From Heligmosomoides polygyrus polygyrus (taxonomy: Eukaryota > Nematoda > Chromadorea > Rhabditida > Heligmosomidae): DNA of 64,000 nucleotides. The position numbers and the translations under genes are program-made. The number at the start of each line of letters is the position of its first letter. Position 1 is the first letter of the stretch. The DNA lies in assembly GCA_947396885.1 (NCBI GenBank), contig OX377202.1:76542643-76606642 (forward strand). Direction: 5' to 3'. A model generated the notes under the pieces. That model was not told the origin of the DNA and searched no databases. It saw only the letters and a program-made list of their open reading frames with translations. Below are positions 24,000-35,600 of the stretch, one piece after another.

Positions 24000-25984
24000 G
24001 ATTGCAAGAACTGAAAGTAAGCCGACTTTACTGAGACGTTTACGGAACGCCGCAGTGGTAGGAGCCTCCAGGACATTTTTTGGTAGTAACTGAAGCCACC
24101 TAGCACCGCGGAAAAAAGGGAATTATATACCTGATCGTGATGTCTACGGTTTATCTTAGCGCACTGTAACGAAATAGTATGAGTTCGACCATGAGTAGGC
24201 ATGAAAACCCATACTTACAAGCTCTAAGTTTCAGCTCTCCTCTAAGCACATTGAAACAGAAAACGATGTCATTGAACACACGTCTATACAGCAAGCTTTT
24301 CATATTAAACAGTCGAAGTCTTTCTCCATAGTTGAGATTACCGCAGGAGCTTTGAGAACATCTTGAGACGAGAACTTTAGTGAAAATTTGCTGCACCTTT
24401 CCCAATTTTTTCTGAAGCTTTATGGTGTGGGGATTCCACAACTGAGACCCATACTCCAAAATAGGTAAAACCTAGGATCTGTAAAGTGTTAAGAAAACTG
24501 ATTTATCTGTGCAGTGAATGTTCCTGATCATTGCAAAGAGAGTTGAAAATGCTTTTTGAACCGTTAAGTTTATATGGGTTTCAAACTTCAGTTTCATATC
24601 GAGATGTATGCCAAGATCGCGTATTTCATTTGAGGTACTGAGTATTGCATTTCGATATATGTATTCAATATTGGCAGGGCTTCCAAGGTGAAACACCGAA
24701 GTTTTGGTAAGATTCACAGGTATCTCCCAAGCAGAAGCCCACTCCATCAATGTTTGAGATGGAGCGAGACAGAGCTTGTGACACCTGCACCTTATTGTCA
24801 TCATTGTAAATTCCGTATATCTTATTATCGTCGGCATAGTGTGGCATTGAACTTTGACCATAGGGTGCGTTTTTAAAGCATTAGGCAAGTCGTGTGTATA
24901 GGCCACAAACAATAATGGTGATAACACACCGCCTTGTGGAACGCCGCTGGTGCATGTGTAACGTTCAGAGAACGCGTGTCCTACCCTAACAGACATATGC
25001 CTTTGATTAAGATAGGATCCAAGCCAAGCCAATAGCGAGCCATCTACTCCAAGTTGGAACAGCTTTAACAGAAGCTTTTGGTGGTTGACTTTGTCAAAGG
25101 CTTTTGAAAGGTCAAAATATATCACATCCACTGAATTGCCACTATTGACAGCAAGAGTCCAATCGAACAGACAATCTGAGAGTTGGGTGATGGTTGAGGC
25201 TCCGGCAATGAACCCATGTTGTTCAATAGGAATCAGATGATTTTTAGTAAACCATTCCAATAAACTATCTCGAATGATCTTCTCCAAGACTTTCCCCGGT
25301 GAGGGAGTAATGCTTATTGGACGAAAATTTGAAAGAGAGCTAGCATTTGCCACTTTAGGAATAGCTGTGACAATAGCTTCCTTCCAAATTGACGGGACTT
25401 CACTGAACACAGCAGATATGTTGAAAATCATAGAAAGAGGCTTCCATAACGAATAAGCACATTTTTGTATAGAATTTGGGGAATACCGTCAAATGGTATG
25501 GAAGTTGAATTCTTCAGTGCCTTTAAACATTTCAACACATCGTCCGAAGATATAATAAATTCTTTTCGTGAATCGGAGTTCAGACGAACATTTAGAAGGT
25601 TGTGATCTACATTTCCGGAGGGTGTGTTAAAAGTTGACAAAAAGTATTTGGCTAGTGCTTCAGCTTTATCGTAGTCGCGCACATACAGCATTCCAGTTTC
25701 ATCCCGAAGCACAGGGAGCTTATTCTTGGCCTTGAGCTTGTTTCGCATTAAGAGAAATATAGCACGCTTGTTTGTGTAACTTGTGCTTCGTTTTTCCTTA
25801 TTGGCTAAGAATCTCTTCAAATGGCGGTCCAATTCAGAACACACTTGTTTGTACTGAGGATGCGTCAAAAAATTTTGTACTGAATGGAATAGACGATTTT
25901 TTTTTTGAGCAATCAGGTTTGAAATATGCTTGGGATAACGGAATCGTAATGGCTCCGCAGAGCGGAATGGAACATATTTGGCTA
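24000..25984 (-). pseudogene. CR1-type reverse transcriptase pseudogene (main part)
   Basis: Covers the RT and C-terminal coding blocks left of the RTE insertion. The main open stretches are 25984-25428 (linker from GLAKYVPFRSAEPLRF), 25431-24472 (RT palm) and 24459-24151 (C-terminal part), in differing frames. The catalytic Asp in FDLSKAFD is intact, but the YADD box is out of frame with it, so no functional enzyme can be made from this copy. Confidence 0.75.
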
Positions 25985-25994
25985 ACCCCTGGTA

Positions 25995-28900
25995 GACTGT
26001 ATCACCTGTATCACCTGTCGTCCCGTTGATCACCGACTTGCTCGAGCAGGCGCCAGCAGCGTCTCCATTCGTCCCTGTCGCGTGCCAGAGTGGTCCAATG
26101 GATCCTCCTCGCTCGAGGGACATGAAGAGCGTCATATCGGTCGTTCAGGGCATTCACGAAGAAGTCCGACCAACGCGTTGGTGGGCGTCCTGGTGTTCTT
26201 TTGACATCCCGCGGAATCCAGTCGGTGATGGCTCTCGTCCAGCGGGTGTCTGCGAGTCGCATTACGTGGCCGGCCCACCTAATTTTCGAGGACTTGGCCC
26301 ATACGACAGCGTCTCTGATCTTCGAACGTCGGCGAAGCTCGGAACTCCGGAGGCCTTCTCTCACTTGCGTGAGTCGTGTCACTCCGAGCATCGTCCTCTC
26401 GATTCCACGCTGCGCGACGCTGATCGCGTGTTCATCCTGCTTTCGTATAGCCCAGGTCTCTGAGGCGTATGTTAGGGCAGGAAGAACAGTGGAGTCGAAT
26501 AGGTGGGCACGGAGTCGGACGTTCTTCGTCTTCTTCGCGACTTCTTCGACGCTCTTGAAAGCTCCCCAAGCCGCTCGTTTCCTCCTGCTCAGCTCTGGTG
26601 CTAGGTCGTTGGCCATGTTGACTTCGCGACCCAGATACACATAGCTGGAGCATTCGGAGATGTTCGTTCCGTTGAGCGAGAATGGGGCATCAGAAACCCA
26701 TCCGTTCTTCATGAACATCGTCTTCGTAAGATTCAGCTGCAGTCCAACGCTTCCACATACACGATCGAAGTCGGCCAGCATTCGTTCCGCCTGACTGATG
26801 CTCGGTGTTATGAGCACGATGTCGTCAGCGAAGCGAAGATGGTGCAGTTGCCGGCCGTCGACCTTCACTCCCATGTCTTCCCATTCTAGTTCGCGCATGA
26901 CGTTTTCGAGGGTGGCGCTGAAGAGCTTCGGGGATATGGTATCCCCTTGTCGAACCCCTCTCTTCACGTCAATGACGACGTCGTTGTAGAATGGAGAGAT
27001 CTTGGTCGTGAATCCACTGTACAGCTCTCGAAGGACCCTGATGTACTGAGTAGGAACGCCCTGGGTGAGCAGGGCTTCCATGACCGCTTCAGTCTCGACG
27101 GAGTCGAATGCCTTCTTCAGGTCGATGAACGTAAGGCACAGCGGCAGCTTGTACTCTCGCGACACTTCGATGAGCTTCGTAATGGTGTGTATGTGGTCGA
27201 TCGTGCTGAATCCTCTCCGAAATCCTGCTTGTTCGCATGGCTGTCCTTCGTCCAGCGTTCTACTAATCCTATTCAGGATGACTCGAGTGAACAGCTTGTA
27301 GACTACGGACAACAGGCAGATCGGGCGATAGTTGCCAATGTCGTGCACGTCTCCCTTCTTGTACAGCAAAACGGTCTTGCTGGTCTTCCACTGAGATGGA
27401 ACCTTGCATTCGGACAGGTAGCGTGTGAAGAGCCGCGCCAAGGTGTTGATGAGCGCTGGCGGGAGGTTCTTCAGGTGTTCAGCTCTGATCCTGTCAGAAC
27501 CAGGTGCTGTACGTTTCTTCACCGACGAGATGGCGTGTCGGATTTCGGAAGAGAGAACAGAGGGGACGACGTAAGATGGAAGATGGCATGGGGGCAGGTG
27601 GACGTGGCTATCGAAGAGATCGGAGTAGAAGTCGTGGATGACCCTCTCCATGGTCCTTCTGGAAGAGGTGATGGTTCCGTCAGGACGTCGGAGAGCGGTC
27701 ATCTTGGTCTTGAAGTTGGCGAAGTTCCGGCGTGCATTGCGGATGCTCAGCCCTGCCTCTGCTGCTTCAGCCAACACTTCCGCCCTTCTCTCCTTGAGAT
27801 CTTCCTTTATCGCCGCTCTGCATAGCTTTGCAAGCTCGGACGTCAGTTGGTAGTTGCCTGACGCTCGTGCTGCTCCACGCTGGCGTATCAGCTCGAGATT
27901 TTCCGTAGACAGGCGTCTCTTGGTGGTCTTCAAGCTCTCGGCTCCCCTAGCACTATCGTGGAGATGGTGCACGAAGCGATCGTATTCCTTGTCGACGTTG
28001 TCCATGACGGCATCTTCCCAAAGGCCGACAAGAGAGGTGTAGAGATCCCAGTTGATGGTCGTTCTGGGATTCCTCTTCTTGAACTTCGCGGCCTTCTCTC
28101 CTTGACGCGAAAAGCGGAACCTCGCGCGAAGGAGGCGGTGGTCCGATCCCGTGTAGAACTTGGGGACAACGGAGACATCGGTCAGGCAATAATTGCGATT
28201 GAAGATGATGTGGTCGATCTCATTGTGGAACTGGCCACCGGGGGATTCCCAGGTCCATCGTAGGGAGGGAGGCTTCCGGAACTGCGAGTTTCCATGGATG
28301 GTCTTGGTCGACATGACAAACTAAGGCAGCCTTTCACCTTGCTCGTTCCACTCCAAACCGTGGGTTCCGATGTGAAGTTCTTCCGGCGACCTTCGTGGTC
28401 CGATCTTGGCGTTGAAGTCGCCGACGATCACCTTGTAGAAGGTGTGATCTTCCTTATAGAACTTCTCCAGCTCCACGTAGAAGGCCTCGACGTCTTCGTC
28501 GTCGTAGTCGGATGTTGGGGCATACGCGATGAACACAGTCAAGGCTGGCACGGAGCCACATCGCTTCAGTCGCAGACGTCCGATTCGGCTTGTCAGAGAC
28601 TCGTACGAATCGATGTTCATGGCCAAGTGCGTGTTGACGAGGACACCAACGCCGCCTACTCCCCTGCTGTCGCATGTTCCGAGGAACAGTTCTTCTCCGG
28701 AGTCGTAGGCTGCGTGTAGGGGGTGGTGTCTTCTCGTCTCGGTCAGTCCGATGACGTCGTACTTGATCTTCCTGGCTTGCATAATCAGGTCCTCGACGGA
28801 TGCTTCCGACGCAAGCGTGCGGGCGTTGTAAGTACAGATCGTCATCCTAGTCCTTCTCAGATTGCGCAGCCTGGTTAGGCCCTGAGATTTTAGCAGCCTC

Positions 28901-29423
28901 TCCGTACTCGTCCTTCCCATCGCTGCAGAAATGGGGGCTCTTTCGGGGTCAGGGGAATGAGGCCCTTTAGTGCTGCTGTGTTTGACTGGAATACAACACC
29001 GGTAGCTAGTCAGGCTCTGTCGTGCGGGCGGGGTACTCCGGGCAGCCAGCCAGACTGCCCGAAGGGACGGGGCGAGACTTAAGGCGGCCTCGAATCGCCT
29101 TACATGTACTCCCAGTCTACCGAGTGCAAGCTTTTGGCCGAGCCGACACAGTTACAATCCGCACAGTCACGGACACATCCACGCACACTGTGCACGAACA
29201 TGCCGCTCCCACGCATAAGGAACGCGTCGACCCGACACAGCAGGAGCAAGGAGTCCATCCCCTGCATCCCACCTGCGTCTCTGGGCAGTACACGGTCGCA
29301 TTTGGTTCGCGTTTAATTCCCCTATCCACCACCCGGGGACGCGCCACGTGGCCCTGCGACAAGCGGCCCGAGATCCCTCTTAACAAGAGAGCCCGAAGGC
29401 TCTCTATCGAGGGAGATCCGTGG
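25995..29423 (-). mobile_element. nearly intact RTE LINE with 10-bp target duplication
   Basis: Flanked by the identical 10-mer ACCCCTGGTA at 25985-25994 and 29424-29433. The 3' end has the short tandem tail usual for RTE (AGGTGATAC units). Length 3429 bp agrees with a full-length RTE of about 3.3 kb. About 0.5 kb of 5' UTR precedes the ORF. Rejoining the flanks across the duplication restores the CR1 frame (VVYQ/GLAKY), which confirms the boundaries. Confidence 0.9.
26011..28920 (-). pseudogene. RTE endonuclease-reverse transcriptase ORF with one amber stop
   Basis: An endonuclease domain (TICTYNARTL, VIGLTETRRH, VIVGDFNAKIG, GSDHRLL) is followed by RT (VLLYKKGDVHDIGNYRPICL; LTFIDLKKAFDSVE; RGVRQGDTISPKLF; HHLRFADDIVLI) and a C-terminal tail with IRWAGHVMR and WSDFF. 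The frame is open from 28920 to 26011 except for a TAG at 28321-28323, between GERLP and FVMSTKTIHG. About 969 codons remain in one frame, so the copy looks young. All catalytic residues I can check are present. The protein would nick DNA and prime reverse transcription at the nick. Confidence 0.9.
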
Positions 29424-29635
29424 ACCCCTGGTACACTACGTCACAAAACCTCTTGTAGACGTCATCAATAGACGCGTACCCATCAAAAATTTTCCACCAG
29501 TCAATAGAACCGAAGAAAGATGATAATGAAACATAGTCTGCCCTGTTGAAGTCAGGAAGAGGAATGTAGGATATTTCTGGATAGCTGATGGATTGAACAT
29601 GAAAGGAGACTATGTTATGGTCCGAACTCGCGAAA

Positions 29636-29647
29636 GGGGGGGGGGGG
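29636..29647. repeat. poly-G tract (12 G) inside CR1 endonuclease region
   Basis: On the LINE's coding strand this is a run of 12 C at the point where the frame changes from ISDVSVHPP to FASSDHNIVSF. Expansion of a short proline-coding C run is the simplest reading. Confidence 0.85.
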
Positions 29648-30319
29648 TGCACAGAAACATCGCTAATTATGGGGGCTGACGAATAGTTAGTTAGTTACAA
29701 AACATCTTAAAAATAACTAACTAACATCCCACTGATAGGCTTTTAATTTTATCCTTACTAAATCTTCCTGTAACTAATGGGAAGATGCCCGCATCGAGAT
29801 TGCATATGCTCGTAGAGCAGTCACTCAAAACAGTTTCGCAAAGGACTAAGGATACCGTATTCGTGCTCAGCACCCGAAATAACAGTACTGGGCGAAGTTC
29901 GGGCGAATTTTTTTTCCGACCCCTCTTCGACCTTTGAAGTCATGATAGCATGTACTTAGTACGTTGGGGAACGCACAATTTTCGAGTGTCTGGTGTGTGG
30001 GACCAATCCACTTCTTTTCAACGTCGAGACCGTGACGTGACATCCTGCCACACTATCCTACACTGCCGAAAAGGTGTGATACGTTCAGAAAAACCTTTGT
30101 TAATAGCGTTTTCTTAAATCGTTTAAAATACGCCCAGCGGCCAAAAACATTCTCTCCGTCAGGACTGTTCCAGGTGGCGAACAAAAACGTTCTCGGATAA
30201 GCATTGCCAAGTGAGGATAGGCATATCTTACGAGGTTGTTAGACCAGCATCTTTGTGGATTCGTTGGCGTGCTTGGAGGCTCGGCGAGGAGTTTTCTACG
30301 TCCAAGATGCATCAAAGGA

Positions 30320-30590
30320 TAGAAGGATAAAGGGCGGCACACCCCAACACACTCCCGCCATGCATTCTACTTCTGCGAGATGTCGTGGAGGCGATTTGAA
30401 TGCGTATTTGGTCATATAATGACTTGCGGTGGCCAGCTGATGAACACGAGGCAAGTCTGGTACCAATTCACCGACCCCGGAGGGATGGATGGAAGGCTTG
30501 GTTGGTCAGGGCGGGAAATCCGAACCTGGAACCTGTTATCGGGGCATGCGACAGCCGACATCTCCTCCCACTGCGCTACACGCGCCCCCG
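30320..30590 (-). mobile_element. tRNA-derived SINE, copy E
   Basis: Reverse-strand copy with a good tRNA-like head (GTAGCGCAGTGGGAGGAGAT and box B GGTTCGGATTTC), the body 'ccaaccaagccttcc', and the 3' 'tagaatgcatgg'. It sits within the right arm of the hAT-like element. Confidence 0.75.
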
Positions 30591-30870
30591 AAATACATTT
30601 TTAAAAAATTCAAAACAAATTCATGAAGACATTAAAATATTCTTGCTGATTTAGATAGATTTTTTAGCAGCAGTCCTAATAGGGAGGATGAGACCTGCAA
30701 CGTTAGTGAAGACTAAGAGCAAGTGTAATAAACTCACTCGAGAAAAAAGTCCGTTAAAAACACCGTTACATTTCTAAAAATTTCCGTTAAGTCGTCAATC
30801 AGATTTTAACGAAAAATTCCGTTAATTCGTTAAAATCGTCAAGTCGTTAACTGTTAAATGTGCACCCCTG

Positions 30871-31105
30871 GTCGGAAGGAACACAAGGACCAAAGCAGAC
30901 CTCACAACCATGACGAGCAGTGGATCAGCACCAGCACTAAGCAGTTCTGGAAGGATGGGATCAGGAAGTTGGCTGATCGATGGCAACGAGGTCACTGACC
31001 TTAATGGCGAATGCATTCCTCAGGAGCGTTGAGCTGTAAGTTATAGAGTTATAAAGAGATGAAGAAATTTGTTGGATTTGTCCCATTACTTTTGGCCCAC
31101 CCTAA
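30871..31105 (+). mobile_element. mariner fragment (same family as copy 1)
   Basis: Matches the reverse complement of 7680-7905, including GACGAGCAGTGGATCAGCAC and the terminal TTTGTCCCATTACTTTTGGC, followed by TA. It begins exactly at the end of the hAT-like terminal repeat. It contains only the last ~60 codons and the terminal repeat. Confidence 0.8.
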
Positions 31106-31343
31106 TAAAATAGTATACGACAACTGGTATGCATCATTATTACACGGTAGCACACAGTAAACAGTGACGGAGAAGGGGTGAGATAGAGCGTTCGGTAACC
31201 CTCTCACGGGTTACTTGCAAGACCAGACTACCTTCCGGTCTGAGGGTTGGAGACGAGACTGATCTAGCAGGGCGCGGCTACAGGTTTCCCGCTGGAAAAG
31301 GTATCAATTAGGCATAACGCGATAGGTGTAATAGATCTTTGAC

Positions 31344-31707
31344 TGTTACTCTGATTTTTTAGAGGAATGATCCTTTTTATCGTATATTCGGGGTTCAATG
31401 GTTTGTCCTTGAACGGTATGAACAGAGGCAGTGTCACGACTTTGTTCGATGCTGATCAACAGACTGACTCAATAGGGTGACGCCCCAGCCTCCTTGACGA
31501 GGAAAGGTGAAAGGGTTGGGGTTATCGTCGCTGGTGCCGATACCAGGGCCGATGAAGGAAACATCACCTGCGGTCTACGTACATTCAAACATTTTATACA
31601 TCAGATTACCATGTTCTGGCTTCGCTGACTGCTTGCGGGTTTCATCGAATCCACCACCGCTTCCTCTTCTTCGCTTGATAGCTGGTTGATGCTCCCTTGC
31701 GGATGCA
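31344..31707 (-). repeat. left LTR-like repeat of the miniature element
   Basis: Shares with the right copy 'ctctgatt', 'tttttatcgtat', 'acggtatgaacagag', 'atacatcagattaccatgtt', 'ccaccaccgcttcct' and 'agctggttga', in order. Confidence 0.65.
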
Positions 31708-31777
31708 CAGCAGAAGATTATGGGACAACATGTACACCTAGAGTGTGACCGAACAATCTGCCACTGTTCTGAGTACA

Positions 31778-31824
31778 CGCCTGCCACGCGGACGGCTGGT
31801 CTTTGATTCTCGGCCGATGCACCA
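31778..31824 (+). pseudogene. tRNA-Gly(GCC)-like 3' half ending in CCA
   Basis: Reads CGCCTGCCACGCGGACGG, a Gly-GCC anticodon arm (loop CTGCCAC), then a degraded T arm (TTTGATTCTCGG), then the acceptor strand CCGATGC, discriminator A, and an encoded CCA. Nuclear tRNA genes do not encode CCA, so this is likely a copy of the tRNA primer or an extended primer-binding site. The 5' half is not recognisable. It is not a functional tRNA gene. Confidence 0.6.
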
Positions 31825-31833
31825 AAATATGGT

Positions 31834-32192
31834 TGTTGCTCTGATTGTTTGAAGGAAGGATCTTTTTTATCGTATGTTCGATGGTACAGTGGTATGTTCC
31901 TTCAACGGTATGAACAGAGTCAATACCTCTTTATTCGACGATGATCAGCAGACCTACCGAGTAGGGCGGACATGCTCGGCGAGGAACGGGGCGAAAGTTT
32001 TGGGACCATCCTCGCTGGTGACGATACCGCGGCCGACGGAGGATACATCACCACGGGTCTACGTTCATTTCAACCATTTTATACATCAGATTACCATGTT
32101 CTGACGTTGCTAACGGCTCGCGGGTCTCGTCGACCCCACCACCGCTTCCTCCTTTTCGCTTGCTAGCTGGTTGACGCCTCTCTGCTGGTGCA
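31834..32192 (-). repeat. right LTR-like repeat of the miniature element
   Basis: Direct-repeat partner of 31344-31707. By the primer-site orientation this is the 5' LTR on the - strand. If the spacing matches the BEL-like element at 43158, with three bases between CCA and LTR, it would begin at 31828. Confidence 0.65.
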
Positions 32193-32600
32193 GTATGGAA
32201 GGAGGTCTATAGGTCGATTAGCATCTGCGCTCCATCTATTCTCTGATACACTTCGAAGCAAATAAGGACCTGAACAGTCCGCAGGAGGAGTGAGAAACTG
32301 ACTTTACACAAGTGCGCAGCTCTTCCTAAAGGGCAGGATAGAGACAAGTCCAATCCAACTATTAGCACCTTTTATCCGAGTAAACGAGACCTTCTACCAG
32401 CACAGTGCCTTCTATCTATCTACGCTTTGTACAACAAGCCGAACTTGGACGATATGTTCGTATGATATCAAGCAAATCAAGCTACCACTTCTTGAAGTTC
32501 GTCACGACACGCTTTCTACAGAAAAGCATGGAAAATTTAAATACAAGCAGCCAAGTGAAATATGCGGAGCAAAACAATACAAATATCACATAGATAACAA
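32193..32600. other. 3' flank of AAR2, no gene
   Basis: Sequence between the miniature LTR element and the AAR2 stop codon. Nothing recognisable; it should contain the AAR2 3' UTR. Confidence 0.4.
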
Positions 32601-35600
32601 TCATTCACACTCGAAATCCCATTTGAATTCCTTTGTCAGATATGTCTTGAACTGCATAGACTTCTTCTTCAGTTCTGGGGGAGCAACGTCGGAGTCTGAA
32701 CAGAACTTCAGTTATTTTTACCATTAATTAAGTAAACCGACAAGAATACAGGCAAGCTGGACAATCTGCGCCGTAAACAACCAACCTCTGATGTTCGCGA
32801 ACAGCATTGAAAGCGTTGTAGTGAGGAAATTGTCTCGCGACACGATGTCGACGAAAAAGTCCGTTGGACACTCTTTCAACTCGAAAAATAGAACCTAAAA
32901 GCACCAAGGCGCTATTCTCAAGGATCAGTCATCATTCGTATGCAACAGAAAGGGGGCATAACTCACTCTTATGAATGAGATGAACATTTCACTTCGCGGA
33001 CCTAGAGCTGAGGGACAGCAACACAGCAGATGGATTAGACGCTTCCACTGTTCGAACCCTTCGAACACCTAAAACCACAGATGCCTTTTTGATGAAAATT
33101 ATAAGAGGGCAAAACCTCAGTGGCAGAAGCACAACACTTCTACATACACCCGCACATGAAAACTGAAAAAGCACGGAGCTGTGGACTGAACTGAACTTTA
33201 AAAAACTGACCTGTCCAATCAAGAAGCAAGCGAAAGCAAACTGAATTTCAGCTAACAACTGCTTCCAGTCGCCACCCAGCTGCCTTAGAACCCGTTCCAG
33301 CCGATCAGTGTAGTCTATTCCAGCACGATTCTCATCAACCTAAACACAGCATAGGGAGAAATTAAAACGCTAAGCAAAAAAGATAAACTCAAAAGGGAGG
33401 GAGGGAGAAGCATAGCGCGCAGCTGACGGATCTTTCATGACCCCAATGAACTCACACATGGTGAGAACTATGGTCCACAATTCTATCCTTCATTACCAAA
33501 AATCTATTTTACGAAGACGCGACATTAGTAGACATGACATTCTTGTTTAAACCTTGGTTTAGTATACTTCATTCCCACTATGCTTCAAACAAATTCATCC
33601 AACCAACAAGTCTGTGTCTAGCACGACGAAGATAAAGTGGTGACAGAAGCCAGCGATCTTTAAAAATACTAGAATATGTCATAGTCAAGCTGCCCTGATG
33701 CCCTGCACATTGCAGTGTTTCTTTATTACGCTTGAGTACGTATGCACTGTGAAGATCAAGCAACCTCTCATAAATGTGAACCTCAGCTTCGAGTGCAAGA
33801 TATTCTCTTCATGAGTCATTCTTCTCTTCTCCCATTCTAGTCCCTTGTTGTTACCAATAATGCGCTTGCAACAATTGCCCTCTATCTCTATATCTCTCTT
33901 AACCTCTATTACAACGTTTTATAACCTGATAGGTCCTACCTTTGCGAGATGTGACACTACAACCCGAAATAAATTTGCATAAAAACAAAAATAAAAGCAG
34001 AAAAAGAAGCAACCTTAGTTAAAGCTGTTAGAAAAGCAGCATCATGAACCAAGGCGAAAGCACTGCGCGCCTTCTAAGATTGTTTTAGACCGGGCTGAAT
34101 TCGAAGCAGATGACCGAAGGATATGAAGCTAAACGCGTCTCTTTGAAAGTATGCCTGCTGCTGGGCTATGGTGTCAAGTCGAGACTTCTGAAGCCGTAAT
34201 ACAGATAGGAAAATGCGGAGTTAAATGATGTTAAGATGACAAATTGTGAGGAAAGAGATCAAGTAGGAAACACCGCAAGGCTATAGCCTCCGTCCCAGTC
34301 TTTGACTTTGAGACAGCCTTCCTCATCAATTATTAGCAAAGCGAATGCAACTCACTCTAACATTACAGTTGCGAAACCATGTACAATGTGCTGAAGGTGG
34401 GACAAATTTTTCAGTTGTCGACTGGTAGACATTTGTAACTTGCATTAGGGGACGAGCTCAGATTTCGAAAATCGGATGAAGGGTGAACGGTCTAGGATTA
34501 TCTCAATTCATATATTGCTCCACTCATACGGACGGATCAAGGGTTATTTTCCATACAAAACCACAACCACTTTCACCTCTTTGTCAACCTTAGCATGGTT
34601 GGGTATTTTTGTTGATTTGATAAGTTCCGTCACTACATATATGGTTGTTATATGGCCGCAGTGACCAACACCGGTAGAATTGCCTTCTTCAACAACTCAG
34701 TGAGTGACCAAAACGGCTCAGGGTAGAACAAGGGTATGGGATAGCACCTACCCCATGTTAGAATGCGAGAATGAAATCATAACGTTTTTCCTTTACCTTC
34801 TATTATTTACTGTCGCAAATGAACTGTAGTCCACAGACGCACAACAGGTAAGGAGGGTCTCCGCAAAGTTAATCCTCTAAATACATTTGTTCGCCATCAC
34901 AGATCATTCAGATTCAGAGTTTCACTTCAATACAGAGGAACCAATTTCTCAGTGCAGATGTGTTATTTTTGCCATAAAAGGACCAGATCTTCACAAGGCC
35001 TCTCAAAATCAATTAACAACATCGAGAAAAATCCGCTTGAAAACAGAACTCACTGCCAGCTGCGGTATTGCAATGAACCGAATCTCGTATCCCTCTCTAA
35101 TCTTCATTATAGGCAGACCCTGCTGGTCAACGAATCGAGTGCGGGTGGGATGTTCCCGGTCAACGCTGTTGCTGCATCCGACTGTAGCGTTGAGCTCAAC
35201 TTGCGAAAATTTTGAACATCAGATTGCCGTGGTTAGTAGCAGACCGATAAAGCAAAAGAAAGCCTTGAAGGTACCTCCTCATTCTCCATTAGACACGTCT
35301 CCATACTGACGAGTTCTGCCTGTGCAGATATCTGGCCTTTTAAAGGATTCAGCCTAAAAGAAGTGCAGTACGTACGCTTCACAACATATCAAAGACTCTA
35401 GCTTCTCTCGTCATAAAACCAAACCATTGTGCCAAAATGCGAGCTGTTGAATGGAAAGGGCGCACGTGCATGTCGTTATCCGTTCTATCCGTCGCTACAT
35501 AGTAAGTCTCATTCGCCCGGTCGTACTAACAGAGAGCTGCGGCTCCTTTGGTGGATCTAACGTAAGTTTATCCCTCATTGAGTGGGCTTTCATGGGTGGT

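Larger units (their letters stand above)
22881..29724 (-). mobile_element. CR1-type LINE, 5'-truncated, split by an RTE
   Basis: Reading leftward: end of the endonuclease domain (SSDHNIVSF at about 29600), then, after the inserted RTE, the RT linker and RT blocks (FRPISITPSPGKVLEKI; VIYFDLSKAFDKVNH; SGVPQGGVLSPLLF; YADDNKIYGI), the C-terminal region (EYGSQLWNPHTIKLQKKLGK) to about 24000, and a long 3' UTR ending in TTTA repeats at 22881-22918. The YADD block is displaced by frameshifts near 24840. A 12-base C tract at 29636-29647 shifts the frame before SSDHNIVSF. The 5' end is at about 29690-29724. Confidence 0.8.
22374..30870. mobile_element. hAT-like palindromic element, nested composite
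   Basis: The outer ends are inverted (CAGGGGTGCACA at 22374; the complement ends at 30870), followed on both sides by TTAACG-rich sequence. Inner arms at about 22745-22880 and 29725-29862 are ~90% identical reverse complements and abut a CR1 LINE lying between them. CAGGG ends suggest hAT (inference). The right arm contains a SINE. The 8-bp flanks (atgcacaa and gtcggaag) do not match, and only the right flank is mariner sequence, so the two ends may come from different insertions or the locus was rearranged. Confidence 0.5.
31344..32192 (-). mobile_element. miniature LTR element (TRIM-like) with tRNA-Gly-like core
   Basis: Two direct repeats (31344-31707 and 31834-32192, ~75-80% identical) start TGTT and end TGCA, as LTRs do. 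The 126 bp between them contain a primer-binding-site sequence (TGGTGCATCGGCC on the - strand), and this match to tRNA-Gly extends for about 44 bases. No gag or pol is present. Orientation is taken from the primer site. The purine tract expected before the 3' LTR was not seen, and the flanking 5-mers do not match, so the boundaries are approximate. Confidence 0.55.

Noticed and set aside
26947..27825. A 292-residue + strand open frame
   Set aside because: It is antisense to the RTE reverse transcriptase, whose motifs are on the - strand.
31778..31824. A functional tRNA-Gly gene
   Set aside because: The T-stem does not pair, the 5' half is unrecognisable, and CCA is encoded; better explained as primer-derived sequence.
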